Positions 1-12,580 are shown, numbered from the stretch's first letter. The stretch: DNA of 64,000 nt from Xanthomonas arboricola pv. juglandis (GCF_001013475.1 NZ_JZEF01000003.1:712956-776955), one strand, 5' to 3'. Numbers and translations are program-made. The notes: generated by a model from the sequence alone, not told the origin.

Positions 1-57
1 TAGGGCATCGGCACGAATCGGTGAGAACGGGGTTCCAACGGTAGAAAACTGAACCTG

Positions 58-1059
58 TTAAACCACTTTGGCGCGCAACAGGTCGTGAATGTTCAATGCG
101 CCCACCGCGCGCTGCTGCGCGTCGACCACGATCAAGCCATTGATCTTGTAATCCTCCATCAGCCGTGCGGCTTCGGCGGCCAGCTGGTCGGCGCCGATGG
201 TGCGCGGGTTGCGCGTCATCACCTGGGCAATGCCGGCGCTGCGCACGTCGATGTCGCTGTCCAGCGCACGGCGCAGGTCGCCGTCGGTGAACAAGCCGAT
301 CAGGCGCCCGTCCGCGTCCACCACGGCAGTCATGCCCAGCCGCTTGCGGCTCATTTCCATCAGCGCATCGCTCAGGCTGGCGTCCTCGCGCACGCGCGGC
401 AGGTCATCGCCGCTGTGCATCACGTCGGTGATGTGCAGCAGCAGGCGCCGGCCCAGGCTGCCGGCCGGATGCGAGCGCGCAAAATCGTCGGCGGTGAAGC
501 CGCGCGCGTCCAGCAGCGCCACGGCCAGCGCGTCGCCCATCGCCAGCGAGGCGGTGGTGCTGGAGGTGGGCGCCAGATGCAGCGGGCAGGCTTCGGCCGA
601 CACGCTCACGTCCAGGTGCACGTCGGCGGCCTGCGCCAGCGAGGAGCTCGGGCGGCCGGTCATGGCGATGATCGGGTTGCCCTGGCGCTTGAGCACCGGC
701 AGCAGCATGCGCACCTCGTCCGATTCGCCGGAATAGGACAGCGCCAGCACGATGTCGGCCTCGGTGATCATGCCCAGGTCGCCGTGCCCGGCTTCGCCCG
801 GATGCACGAAGAACGCCGGCGTGCCGGTGGAGGCTAGGGTGGCGGCGATCTTGCGCGCGATATGCCCGGACTTGCCCATGCCGGTGGCCACCACGCGCCC
901 GCGCGAGGCCAGTACCAGCCGACAGGCCGCGGCGAAGTCGCTGCCGATCCGCGCGCCCACGCTGGCCAGCGCCTCGCGCTCGATCTCCAGCACGCGCTGG
1001 CCGCTGGCGACCAGGCTGGCGTCGCTGACGGTGGCGGAGGGCAGGTGCGAGACGGCCAT
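58..1059 (-). CDS. kdsD: Arabinose-5-phosphate isomerase KdsD (KpsF/GutQ family)
   Basis: Interconverts D-ribulose 5-phosphate and D-arabinose 5-phosphate, the first step of Kdo synthesis for lipopolysaccharide, in the cytoplasm. The 333-residue protein has an N-terminal SIS sugar-isomerase domain (about residues 45-185) with the phosphosugar loop GMGKSG at 60-65 and a SYSGESDE segment, followed by two CBS domains (about 215-330). Length and domain order match full-length KdsD. The ATG start sits 53 bases from the likely start of the divergent ibaG gene. The sequence downstream (positions 1-57) holds no complete gene, although a minus-strand ATG at position 8 could begin the usual neighbour kdsC. 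Function is well supported by family. Confidence 0.95.
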   Translation of the reverse strand: MAVSHLPSATVSDASLVASGQRVLEIEREALASVGARIGSDFAAACRLVLASRGRVVATGMGKSGHIARKIAATLASTGTPAFFVHPGEAGHGDLGMITEADIVLALSYSGESDEVRMLLPVLKRQGNPIIAMTGRPSSSLAQAADVHLDVSVSAEACPLHLAPTSSTTASLAMGDALAVALLDARGFTADDFARSHPAGSLGRRLLLHITDVMHSGDDLPRVREDASLSDALMEMSRKRLGMTAVVDADGRLIGLFTDGDLRRALDSDIDVRSAGIAQVMTRNPRTIGADQLAAEAARLMEDYKINGLIVVDAQQRAVGALNIHDLLRAKVV

Positions 1060-1078
1060 GCGGGACTCGGGTGAAGAG

Positions 1079-1084
1079 TAGAAT
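1079..1084 (+). promoter_or_regulatory. Candidate -10 element for ibaG
   Basis: TAGAAT, five of six matches to the sigma-70 -10 consensus. Transcription would begin near 1091, downstream of the upstream in-frame GTG (1071) and ATG (1083) codons, which argues against those starts. No convincing -35 box is visible. Confidence 0.4.
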
Positions 1085-1112
1085 GTGCGCTCATTTTATG
1101 AGGAAACGCCCT

Positions 1113-3054
<1,942 letters not shown>

Positions 3055-3106
3055 AAGTCGAGCGTTTCTGCGTGCTGCGCAGCGTCCGCCGCACGCCGAT
3101 CGAAAT

Positions 3107-3135
3107 GAAGAGCCGGGCTTGCAGCCGGGCTCTTC
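3107..3135. repeat. Hairpin downstream of the murA operon
   Basis: Eight-base arms GAAGAGCC and GGCTCTTC enclose GC-rich sequence that can extend the stem with a bulge. It follows the stop of the 2731-3054 gene by about 50 bases. There is no T-tract, so it is a weak terminator candidate. Confidence 0.5.
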
Positions 3136-3180
3136 ATCGCTGTCGGAGGCAGGATGCCTGTCGAGCAGGTTCCCATGCTC

Positions 3181-3252
3181 TGGTAGGAGCGTGCCCGCGC
3201 GCGACGGGGCGTTACCGATAAAGCCCCGTCGCGCGCAGGCACGCTTCTACCA
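3181..3252. repeat. REP-like long inverted repeat between convergent genes
   Basis: Arms of 30 bases at 3181-3210 and 3223-3252 pair with only two mismatches, both G-T wobbles in RNA, around a 12-base loop. The arm begins TGGTAGGAGCGTGCC, which resembles REP/BIME palindromes of Pseudomonas and Stenotrophomonas. It lies between two convergent genes, 14 bases beyond the stop of the DUF3108 gene, a typical REP position where such elements stabilise or end mRNAs. Confidence 0.8.
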
Positions 3253-3266
3253 GGCGCGCCTGGCGC

Positions 3267-3950
3267 TTAACGCAGGCCCTTGATGGTCAGATCCAGCGCG
3301 TCCTGGCCTTTTTCCTTCTGCAGCAGGCGTGCCGGCACCGGCAGATCCTTGACCACCCAGGCGATCAATTCCTTGTCGCCGTCCACGCGCGACACCTTGG
3401 TCGCCTGTTCCTGCTTGCCGTTGACGGTGATGGTTTCCTTGCCGACCACCTTGTAGCTCATCGGCTTGATGCGGCCTTCGTCCACCATGCGGTAGTTCAG
3501 CGGCTTGCCGGCGGCCAGGTCGCGGGTAATGGCCAGGTTGATCAGCAGCGCATCCATGTCACCAGGCTGCAACTTCACCGGGCCACGACGGTCCGGCTTG
3601 ATGTCGCCGCCCCAGGTCGCCTGGCTGGTTTTCCAGTCGTAGTTGGCGGTGACGTTGCGGCGCTTGACCATCATCGACGAGGTGTCGTTGCTGCTGACCG
3701 GACGCAGTTGGCCGTTGCTCTCTTCGAACACCGTGCTCTGGGTCAGGTTGGCCAGCTGGTTCTGGATGGTGAGCGTATAGCGCCACTGATTGGCGCCGGC
3801 GGCGGCCAGGGTCATGGTGCCGTTGGCCTGCATGCCCATGTAGTTGGCCGAATAATCGGCCTGGAACGGCTGCATGGCGAACGCGGGCAGGCTGGCCACG
3901 GCCAGTGCGGCAGCGGCAATCAGCGAACAGGTGCGGGAAACAGTGTGCAT
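3267..3950 (-). CDS. DUF3108 family exported protein
   Basis: 227-residue protein with a clear signal peptide (about residues 1-25, ending PAFA) and a DUF3108 domain over most of the mature chain. It is a paralogue of the gene immediately upstream: both share a QSTVFE-like motif, a W-rich strand, a D-A-L-x-x-N-L motif and a C-terminal LLQKEKG/ILQRDKG motif. The function of DUF3108 is unknown; the family is predicted beta-rich and periplasmic. Three bases separate it from the upstream paralogue, so the two are co-transcribed. Confidence 0.85.
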   Translation of the reverse strand: MHTVSRTCSLIAAAALAVASLPAFAMQPFQADYSANYMGMQANGTMTLAAAGANQWRYTLTIQNQLANLTQSTVFEESNGQLRPVSSNDTSSMMVKRRNVTANYDWKTSQATWGGDIKPDRRGPVKLQPGDMDALLINLAITRDLAAGKPLNYRMVDEGRIKPMSYKVVGKETITVNGKQEQATKVSRVDGDKELIAWVVKDLPVPARLLQKEKGQDALDLTIKGLR

Positions 3951-3953
3951 GGG

Positions 3954-4781
3954 TCAGGCTCCTTGATATTCGACCAGGCGTAGATCGACCTGATCCTCAC
4001 CTTTGTCACGTTGCAGGATGCGCACCGGCGTGGGAACGCCGTTGGCGATCCAGAGGATGGTTTCGTTGTCGCCGCTGTTGACGCGGTACACGCGCAACGC
4101 GTCGTAGCTCAGGTCGCCGACCTGTACCACCTCGGTGGCATCGGCGACCTTGTAGTCGTACTTGCGCACCCGGCCGACATCGACGTAGCGATAGCTCAAG
4201 CTGCGTCCGGGTTGCGCGTCGCGCATCAGCGACAGGTTCAGCGACAGCGCGCTCTGGTCGCCGCGCTGCAACGGAATCGCCTGCTGGCGCTCCTTCTTCA
4301 GATCGCCGTCCCACTGGGCGCTGGCGGTCTGCCAGTTGTAGACGCCGGTGACCTTCTTGCCGAAGAACATCGCCTTGCGCACCGTGCTCTGGCTCAACGG
4401 CACATAGGTGTCGCCATCGACGCGGAACACCGTGCTCTGTTCCAGGTTCAACCCCAGGATGCTGGCAAAACCCTTGCGGCCGCGCACCGACATGTCGATA
4501 CGCCACTGGCTGCCTTCGCCGTTGCTGACCTGCATGGTGGCATCGCCGGCTTCCTTGCCACGGTAGAACGCCTGGTAGGTGGCCACGAAGGGTTGCAGTG
4601 GCGGCGGCGTCCAGGTGCTGGCAGGCAGGGCCGCTGCAGAGGCCGGCGCCGCTGGCGGCGCCGCACCTGGAGCAGGGGCTGCTGGCGCAGGCACGGCAGG
4701 CGCCTGTTGCGCACGGCCGGCACCGGCCGGGGCGAGCAGGGCGGTGGTCAACAGCGCGGTCGCGATCGGGAGGAGTTTCAT
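3954..4781 (-). CDS. DUF3108 family exported protein with Ala/Pro-rich linker
   Basis: About 275 residues from the ATG at 4781. An in-frame GTG at 4799 would add six residues, but the ATG starts directly at the signal peptide (MKLLPIATALL). After the signal comes an Ala/Pro-rich linker of about 50 residues, then a DUF3108 domain paralogous to the next gene. It lies 65 bases downstream of purN, at the end of the purM-purN run. Function unknown; probably periplasmic. The tandem arrangement suggests duplication. Confidence 0.83.
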   Translation of the reverse strand: MKLLPIATALLTTALLAPAGAGRAQQAPAVPAPAAPAPGAAPPAAPASAAALPASTWTPPPLQPFVATYQAFYRGKEAGDATMQVSNGEGSQWRIDMSVRGRKGFASILGLNLEQSTVFRVDGDTYVPLSQSTVRKAMFFGKKVTGVYNWQTASAQWDGDLKKERQQAIPLQRGDQSALSLNLSLMRDAQPGRSLSYRYVDVGRVRKYDYKVADATEVVQVGDLSYDALRVYRVNSGDNETILWIANGVPTPVRILQRDKGEDQVDLRLVEYQGA

Positions 4782-4846
4782 GCGCTGGGAGGGAGGCACG
4801 GGGCCGCCAGGATGTCCGAGACAGGATGAGGAGGGCGTATCCGCAT

Positions 4847-5500
4847 TCAGACGAGTGCGGTGTCAGCGGACTCTAGTCGCAGTGGCGTAAACAGGCACTG
4901 ACCGTCGATATGGACGCCATCGCCACGCACCTCCACACGCCCGCTGGCGAGCAGGTCCAGCGTGGCCAGCAGCAGCGGGTGTTCGCGCGCCAGCACGCGC
5001 GCGGCCAGCTGCTCGGCGCTGTCGTCGGGCAGCACCGGCACGTGCGCCTGCGCGATCACCGTGCCGGCATCCAGCTCCGGCACCACCAGGTGCACGCTGG
5101 CGCCATGTTCGGTATCGCCGGCTTCCAGTGCGCGGGCATGGGTATGCAGGCCGCGGTACTTGGGCAGTAGCGAGGGGTGGATGTTGAGCATGCGCCCGGC
5201 AAAGCGGCGCACCAGCGGTTCGCCGAGGATGCGCATGTAGCCGGCGCAGATTACCCAGTCCGGCTGCGCGGCGGCGATCGCATCGCCCAGCGCAGCGTCG
5301 AAGGCCGCGCGGTCGGCGAAGTCGCGCGGACTGGCGCTCCAACGCAATGCCTCATCGACCTTGTGCAGTGCCGGCGCCTGCGGGCGATCGGAAAACACGC
5401 CGACGACCTCGGCCGGCAGCCGGCCGCTGGCGATGGCATCGAGAATGGCCTGCAGGTTGCTGCCACGGCCGGAGGCCAGGACCGCCAGACGCAGGCTCAT
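4847..5500 (-). CDS. purN: Phosphoribosylglycinamide formyltransferase PurN
   Basis: Formyltetrahydrofolate-dependent GAR transformylase, third step of purine synthesis. The 217-residue protein has the phosphate-binding GRGSN at 11-15, the NIHPSLLP motif with catalytic Asn106 and His108, and Asp144 in ELDAG, the same numbering as the E. coli enzyme. In most gammaproteobacteria purN directly follows purM. Here a membrane-protein gene sits between them on the same strand, probably in the same operon. Confidence 0.97.
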   Translation of the reverse strand: MSLRLAVLASGRGSNLQAILDAIASGRLPAEVVGVFSDRPQAPALHKVDEALRWSASPRDFADRAAFDAALGDAIAAAQPDWVICAGYMRILGEPLVRRFAGRMLNIHPSLLPKYRGLHTHARALEAGDTEHGASVHLVVPELDAGTVIAQAHVPVLPDDSAEQLAARVLAREHPLLLATLDLLASGRVEVRGDGVHIDGQCLFTPLRLESADTALV

Positions 5501-5536
5501 GGGGTTGGGTTCGCTGAAGTCATGGGGCAGTGCGCG

Positions 5537-5995
5537 TCACGCGGCGGTGACGGTCGGAGCGAACAAGGCCTTGACCTGCGGGCGCAGCAGCACCACCAGC
5601 GTAAATACGCCGACGACGGTGCCGAACGGCATGAAGGAGCAGGAAATGCCGGCCACGATCAGGCACAGCAGATGCCGTCTGCGCTGGGCGATGCAGCGGC
5701 CCGCGTAGGCCATGAACGCCGCCAGCGTCAGGCCGCAGCCAATGAACACAGCCGCGAACACCACGAAGAACCAGCCGAACAATCGCGGATCCATCGATGG
5801 TGCGTCCGCGTTGGCATGTGTCATGGGCAGGTGCCCGGTGATGATTGCAATGCCCATGAACAGATGGATCAACGGGAAAAGCGAAAACAGCGCAGTGATG
5901 GCGGCCAGCACATAGTGAAAGACCGACAGCAGTTTCAGGTGCTGGAGATCGTCAGCGCTGGCCGATGCCGGCAGTGCGCGTGGGGAAGCGTCCAT
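5537..5995 (-). CDS. Four-helix membrane protein between purM and purN
   Basis: Unrecognised 152-residue protein. A hydrophilic N-terminus of about 20 residues is followed by four likely membrane helices: about 22-40, 42-58, 75-105 as one long or two short segments, and 112-138. The start at ATG 5995 lies 14 bases after the purM stop; its own stop is 36 bases before purN. The frame stays open upstream into purM, but the ATG directly after the purM stop is the natural start. No catalytic motif seen. Position suggests co-transcription with purine genes; any link to purines is unproven. Confidence 0.8.
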   Translation of the reverse strand: MDASPRALPASASADDLQHLKLLSVFHYVLAAITALFSLFPLIHLFMGIAIITGHLPMTHANADAPSMDPRLFGWFFVVFAAVFIGCGLTLAAFMAYAGRCIAQRRRHLLCLIVAGISCSFMPFGTVVGVFTLVVLLRPQVKALFAPTVTAA

Positions 5996-6009
5996 GCAGC
6001 TCTCCTCGA

Positions 6010-7035
6010 TCAACCGATCCGCACGCGCTCGTCGCCCTGCGCCGGGACCACCTGGCCGATGCGCCAATGCACCAGCGACTGCGCATCCAGTGCTTGTTCC
6101 AGCGCGGCAGCCTGCTCGGGTGCGGCGATCAGCACGAAGCCGATGCCGCAGTTGAAGGTGCGCCACATTTCGGCATCGGCCACCGCGCCCTCGCGCTGCA
6201 GCCAGGCGAACACCGGCGGCAGCGTCCAGGCCTTGGCGTCGATGTCCAGGCCCAGGCCGTCGGGGATCACCCGGATGATGTTTTCGGTCAGCCCGCCGCC
6301 GGTGATGTGCGCCATGGCGTGGATGCTGTCGCCCTGCGACTTGAGCAGCGCCAGGATCGGCTTGACGTACAGCGCGGTCGGCGCCATCAGCGCATCGATC
6401 AGCTTGACGCCGTCGTCCAGCACCAGCTCGGCCGGTGAGCCGGCACGTTCGTAGATCTTGCGGATCAGCGAGTAGCCATTGGAATGCGGGCCGGACGAGG
6501 CGATGCCGATCAGCACGTCGCCCGCGCGCACCTGTGCGCCGTCCAGCAGCTGCGATTTTTCCACCGCGCCGACGGTGAAGCCGGCCAGGTCGTACTCGCC
6601 CGGCGGATACATGTCGGGCATCTCGGCGGTTTCGCCGCCGATCAGGGCGCAGCCGGACAGCTCGCAGCCGCGCGCGATGCCGCCGACCACCGCCGCGGCG
6701 GTGTCCACGTCCAGCTTGCCGGTGGCGAAATAATCCAGGAAAAACAACGGCTCGGCGCCCTGCACCAGCACGTCGTTGACGCACATGCCGACCAGGTCGA
6801 TGCCGATGGTGTCGTGCCGGCCCAGCTGCTGCGCCAGCTTGAGCTTGGTGCCGACGCCGTCGGTGCCGGACACCAGCACCGGCTCGCGGTACTTGCCGGA
6901 CAGGTCGAACAAGGCGCCAAAACCACCCAGACCGCCCATCACCTCTGGCCGGAAGCTGCGCTTGACCAGCGGCTTGATACGTTCGACCAATGCATTGCCG
7001 GCATCGATGTCGACACCTGCCTCACGGTAGGTCAT
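6010..7035 (-). CDS. purM: Phosphoribosylformylglycinamidine cyclo-ligase PurM
   Basis: ATP-dependent AIR synthetase, fifth step of purine synthesis. I chose ATG 7035, giving 341 residues that begin [17 protein letters not shown], close to the usual 345. The frame is open for another 36 codons upstream but that stretch has no family similarity and lies in the promoter region. The conserved [10 protein letters not shown] and [11 protein letters not shown] blocks are visible. It is the first gene of the purM - membrane ORF - purN - DUF3108 - DUF3108 run, and diverges from the DUF2066 gene. Confidence 0.96.
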   Translation of the reverse strand: MTYREAGVDIDAGNALVERIKPLVKRSFRPEVMGGLGGFGALFDLSGKYREPVLVSGTDGVGTKLKLAQQLGRHDTIGIDLVGMCVNDVLVQGAEPLFFLDYFATGKLDVDTAAAVVGGIARGCELSGCALIGGETAEMPDMYPPGEYDLAGFTVGAVEKSQLLDGAQVRAGDVLIGIASSGPHSNGYSLIRKIYERAGSPAELVLDDGVKLIDALMAPTALYVKPILALLKSQGDSIHAMAHITGGGLTENIIRVIPDGLGLDIDAKAWTLPPVFAWLQREGAVADAEMWRTFNCGIGFVLIAAPEQAAALEQALDAQSLVHWRIGQVVPAQGDERVRIG

Positions 7036-7165
7036 GGGCGAGGGATTGGAAGGCGTTGGGCTGGTCACGGGCGGGGAGGGCTCGGCTGTAAAGGCGGCGA
7101 TTTTAGCAGCCACGTTGGCGCTGGCGTCCCATTCGGGCAACAATTCACCCGGATACGCTTAAGTC

Positions 7166-8278
7166 ATGGAACCGTCGATGCGCCGCAGTCTCGCTTTCTT
7201 TCTCGCCCTCGTGGTCGCCATGCCCCTCGCGCCAGCCTTTGCGCAGGCCGATCTACGCACCGAAGGCGACGTCGCCAAGGCGCAAAGTGCCTACGAGGCC
7301 GAAGTGCCGGTCAACAGCCAGAGCGAGTCCGATCGCCCCGGTGCGCTGGCGCGCGCGCTCGGCGCGGTGCTGGGCAAGGTCTCCGGCGACCGCGGCGTGA
7401 TGAGCCGCCCCGGCGTCTCGCAGGCATTGCGCGGCGCGCCGGGCTATGTCGAAAACTACGATTACCGTCAGGACCAGGGCACCTCGCGCACCGGCGCGCC
7501 GACCTTCCGCACCGTGCTGGTGGCGCGCTTCCGGCAATCGGACGTGGATGGCCTGATCGCCGCGCTGGGCCTGCCGGTGTGGCCGCTGCCGCGGCCCAAG
7601 CCGGTGCTGTGGCTGGCCATCGACGACGGCAGTGGCCCGCGCCTGGTCGGCGTGGCGCAGGCCAATGCCGCGCGCAGCGTGCTGGACCGGGCGATCGAGC
7701 GCGGCTACCGGCTCGGCCTGCCCGGCGGTGCCGCCGCCGAGCAGGTGCTGGCCGGCGCGATCTGGCGCAAGGACACCGCCGCGGTGGCGCGTGCCTCGGC
7801 CAAGTACAGCCCGCCGATGCAGTTGATCGGCAAGCTCTACCGCAATGATGCCGGCTGGACCGCCGACTGGGTCTTCGTCGACAACGGCAACGTGCTGTCC
7901 AGCTGGACCAGCAGCGACGCCGACGCGCGTCGCGCGATGGCTGCAGGTGCCGACGGCGCCGCCGATGCGCTGGTCAAGCGCTACGCCAAGCGCGTGGATT
8001 CGGGGGTGCCCGGGGTCTACCGCGCGGTGATCACCGGCATCAGCAGCGCCGACGATTACCTGCGCGTCTCTGCCGCGCTGCAGGGCGTCTCGGTGGTGCG
8101 CAGCATCCGCCCGGTCAGTGCCAATGGCGACCGCATGGAAGTGGATCTGGAATTGCTCACGGGCATTTCCGGCCTCAACCGTATGCTCGGCGACAACAGC
8201 CCGTTGGTGCCCGTTTCGGTACCGACCGAGGGCCCGATCATTCTCGAAAACGAGCACGCCGAGTACCGCCTGAAATGA
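7166..8278 (+). CDS. DUF2066 domain exported protein
   Basis: 370-residue protein with an N-terminal signal peptide (about residues 6-27, ending AFAQA) and a DUF2066 domain over the rest. Function unknown. It overlaps the following permease gene by four bases (ATGA), and that gene overlaps hda by four, so the three appear translationally coupled. In other gammaproteobacteria a DUF2066 gene is also found near perM and hda. A second in-frame ATG at 7178 would begin right at the basic part of the signal peptide and is an alternative start. Confidence 0.87.
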   Translation: MEPSMRRSLAFFLALVVAMPLAPAFAQADLRTEGDVAKAQSAYEAEVPVNSQSESDRPGALARALGAVLGKVSGDRGVMSRPGVSQALRGAPGYVENYDYRQDQGTSRTGAPTFRTVLVARFRQSDVDGLIAALGLPVWPLPRPKPVLWLAIDDGSGPRLVGVAQANAARSVLDRAIERGYRLGLPGGAAAEQVLAGAIWRKDTAAVARASAKYSPPMQLIGKLYRNDAGWTADWVFVDNGNVLSSWTSSDADARRAMAAGADGAADALVKRYAKRVDSGVPGVYRAVITGISSADDYLRVSAALQGVSVVRSIRPVSANGDRMEVDLELLTGISGLNRMLGDNSPLVPVSVPTEGPIILENEHAEYRLK

Positions 8279-9441
8279 CTTTGACTCCCGAAGCCGAGAT
8301 CGCCCTGTTTCTGCGTCGCCTGAAATGGGTGGCGGTGACCGTCGGCGTGTTGTGGGTGGTATCGCTGTTGTCGCCGATCCTGACGCCGTTCGTGCTGGCG
8401 CTGCTACTGGCCTGGCTAGGCGACCCGCTGGTGGACCGTATCGAGCGCGCCGGCCGCTCCCGCAACATCGCGGTGGTGCTGGTATTCGTGCTGGCGCTAC
8501 TGCTGTTCGTGCTGGCGCTGATGATCCTGGTGCCGATGATCGAGCGCCAGATCATGACCCTGATCGACGCGCTGCCGCAGATGCGTGCCTGGGCGATCAG
8601 TACCGCGATCCCGTGGCTGGAAGCCAAGACCGGCGTGGAGCTGATGGGCTGGCTGGACCCGGAGCGCCTGATCGACTGGATCCGCAGCCACTGGGAGCAG
8701 GCCGGCGGCGCCGCCAAGACCTTCTTCGGCTACGTGCAGCGGTCGGGCTTTGCGATGGTGACCTGGGTGATCAACCTGGCGTTGCTGCCGATCCTGGCGT
8801 TCTACTTCCTGCGCGACTGGGACCGCCTGGTCGAGCGTGTGGCCGCGGTCATTCCGCGCGCCTACATCGGCACCGTGAGCCGGCTGGCGCAGGAATCCAA
8901 CGACGTGCTGGGTGGCTTCATCCGCGGCCAGTTCCTGGTGATGCTGGCGCTGGGGGCGATCTACGCCGTCGGCCTGTCCATCATCGGGCTCAATCTGGGC
9001 CTGTTGATCGGCATCATTGCCGGCCTGATCAGCTTCATTCCGTATCTGGGCGCCACCACCGGCATCGTGCTCGCCCTGCTGGCGGCGGTGGTGCAGGCAC
9101 AGGGCTTCGACCTGAAGCTGCTGATCGGCGTCGGCGTGGTGTTCACCGTCGGCCAGTTGCTGGAAAGCTATGTGCTGACGCCGCGCATCGTCGGCGACAA
9201 GATCGGCCTGCATCCGGTGGCGGTGATCTTCGCGGTGATGGCGGGCGGCCAGTTGTTCGGCTTCCTCGGCATGCTGCTGGCGCTGCCGGTGGCGGCGGTG
9301 GCCAATGTGCTGCTGCGCTATGCGCATGAGCAGTACACGCGCAGCGATCTGTATGCGGGCGAACGTGCCGGCATCGTGCTGCAGTCCACCAACGAGCGCA
9401 GCGTGATCATCGACCCAGGCAAGGACACGGATCGGCTGTGA
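8275..9441 (+). CDS. AI-2E family transporter (PerM-type permease)
   Basis: 388-residue inner-membrane protein of the AI-2 exporter-like family with about eight hydrophobic helices: two near the N-terminus, a long polar segment around residues 90-155, then helices through residue 350. The family includes TqsA-type transporters and PerM; some members are linked to Na+(Li+)/H+ antiport, so the substrate here is not known. It overlaps the DUF2066 gene and hda by four bases each, which points to a single operon. Confidence 0.9.
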   Translation: MTLTPEAEIALFLRRLKWVAVTVGVLWVVSLLSPILTPFVLALLLAWLGDPLVDRIERAGRSRNIAVVLVFVLALLLFVLALMILVPMIERQIMTLIDALPQMRAWAISTAIPWLEAKTGVELMGWLDPERLIDWIRSHWEQAGGAAKTFFGYVQRSGFAMVTWVINLALLPILAFYFLRDWDRLVERVAAVIPRAYIGTVSRLAQESNDVLGGFIRGQFLVMLALGAIYAVGLSIIGLNLGLLIGIIAGLISFIPYLGATTGIVLALLAAVVQAQGFDLKLLIGVGVVFTVGQLLESYVLTPRIVGDKIGLHPVAVIFAVMAGGQLFGFLGMLLALPVAAVANVLLRYAHEQYTRSDLYAGERAGIVLQSTNERSVIIDPGKDTDRL

Positions 9442-10148
9442 GCGTTCCGCAGTTGCCACTGGCGCTACGCGCGCCGCCCGATCAGCGATTCGACAGTTAC
9501 ATCGCCGCGCCCGACGGCCTGCTGTCGCAGCTGCAGGCGTTGGCGGTCGGGCAGGTGAGCGACTGGCTGTATCTGGCCGGCCCCGCCGGCACCGGCAAGA
9601 CGCATCTGGCGTTGTCGTTGTGCGCGGCCGCCGAGCAGGCCGGGCGCGCCCCAGCGTACCTGCCTCTGCACGCCGCCACTGGCCGGTTGCGCGATGCGCT
9701 GGAAGCGCTGGAAGGGCGCAGCCTGGTCGCATTGGATGGCGTGGAAAGCATTGCCGGGCAGCGCGACGACGAAGTGGCGCTGTTCGATTTCCACAACCGC
9801 GCGCGCGCTGCCGGCACTACCTTGCTGTACACCGCGCGGCACATGCCCGACGGCCTGGCCTTGGTGTTGCCGGATCTGCGCTCGCGGCTGTCGCAATGCA
9901 TCCGCATCAGCCTGCCGGTGCTCGACGACGCAGGGCGCGCGGCGGTGTTGCGCGATCGTGCGCAACGGCGCGGACTGGCACTGGACGAGGCAGCAATCGA
10001 CTGGCTGCTGACCCATAGCGAACGCGAACTGGCCGGACTGGTGGCATTGCTGGACCGGCTGGATCGCGAATCGCTGGCTGCCAAGCGCCGCATCACCGTG
10101 CCGTTCCTGCGGCGGGTGCTGGAGGATCGCGGCTCTTCGAGCAGCTGA
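9438..10148 (+). CDS. hda: DnaA regulatory inactivator Hda
   Basis: Works with the DNA-loaded sliding clamp to stimulate hydrolysis of DnaA-ATP (RIDA), preventing over-initiation. The 236-residue protein begins with a GTG codon that overlaps the upstream stop. It carries a clamp-binding-like motif QLPLAL at residues 5-10, a Walker A motif GPAGTGKT at 48-55, and a Walker B-like ALDGVE near 104. It looks like the AAA+ domain of DnaA without the DNA-binding domain, as expected for Hda. Confidence 0.93.
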   Translation: MSVPQLPLALRAPPDQRFDSYIAAPDGLLSQLQALAVGQVSDWLYLAGPAGTGKTHLALSLCAAAEQAGRAPAYLPLHAATGRLRDALEALEGRSLVALDGVESIAGQRDDEVALFDFHNRARAAGTTLLYTARHMPDGLALVLPDLRSRLSQCIRISLPVLDDAGRAAVLRDRAQRRGLALDEAAIDWLLTHSERELAGLVALLDRLDRESLAAKRRITVPFLRRVLEDRGSSSS

Positions 10149-10286
10149 CGGAATTACTGCGCTCAGCGCTAGGTAGGCGCAGGTTGCTTAGCGCTTGCCA
10201 TCTGCACATCTATCGCAGTGTCGGTGCATTCGAGGCACATCGCCTGAAGCTTGTAGAGCAGCTGATCTGCGGCCTGGCTGCAGGGC

Positions 10287-10388
10287 CCTTGCCCGCCTAC
10301 CATCGCGGGACACGCCGCAAGTACGTCCATGTAGGCTCTTACGCGGCATCCATGCCGCGTAAGGTCCCGCGACGGTAGGCGGGCAAGG
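10287..10388. repeat. Nested palindromic element between hda and murU
   Basis: Outer arms of 25 bases (10287-10311 and 10364-10388) match with one mismatch. Inside, adjoining the right outer arm, is a perfect 12-base inverted repeat (10338-10349 and 10352-10363) separated by only CC. The result can fold into a branched structure. It sits between convergent genes in the roughly 370-base gap 10149-10519, where I see no gene. It is probably a dispersed Xanthomonas intergenic repeat and may block read-through from both sides. Confidence 0.8.
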
Positions 10389-10519
10389 ACCTGTCGGGAT
10401 GGTCGGTGCGCATGGACAAGAGCAGGAGCGGCGCCGGCGCATTGGCTGCAAGCCCATCGAGATGGGCGATTGAGCAATGCACGACGCGCGGCCGGGCGTT
10501 TGCAGCGGCGTGGCTGCGA

Positions 10520-12249
<1,730 letters not shown>

Positions 12250-12307
12250 GGGTAAATGCTGTGTCGTGAAGTGAGGTGCAGCCAGGTCGGCAGCGGCGGC
12301 GGGTCGA

Positions 12308-12580
12308 TCAACGCTTGCTGCCGCTGAACAGGCGCAGCAGCGCCAGGATCGCGATCGCACCCAGCAACGCACCGAGGAAACCGGCCGGTTCGCCAGCGTG
12401 GTACCAGCCCATGTAGCGGCCGAACCAGCTGGCCACCACTGCACCGGCGATGCCCAGCACGATGGTCAGCAGGCAACCCAGTCGCTGCGTGCCGGGCGTG
12501 ATGAAACGGGCAAGCAGCCCGACCACGAAGCCGACCAGAATGATGTAAAGCCAGCTGTCGCTACCGAAGAGATTGTTCAT
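12308..12580 (-). CDS. GlsB/YeaQ/YmgE family membrane protein
   Basis: 90-residue hydrophobic protein with three membrane helices (about residues 10-26, 36-53 and 67-83) and the glycine-rich pattern of the transglycosylase-associated (GlsB/YeaQ) family, which is often stress-induced. The start at ATG 12580 gives MNNLFGSDSWLYIILVGF. The ORF is open upstream but lacks similarity. Its stop is 58 bases upstream of the amgK start, so it may share a transcript. The biochemical role is unknown. Confidence 0.88.
   Translation of the reverse strand: MNNLFGSDSWLYIILVGFVVGLLARFITPGTQRLGCLLTIVLGIAGAVVASWFGRYMGWYHAGEPAGFLGALLGAIAILALLRLFSGSKR

Noticed and set aside
1-57. Possible start of kdsC on the minus strand (ATG at position 8)
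   Set aside because: Only two codons are inside the window and no ribosome-binding site is clear, so I do not list it as a gene.
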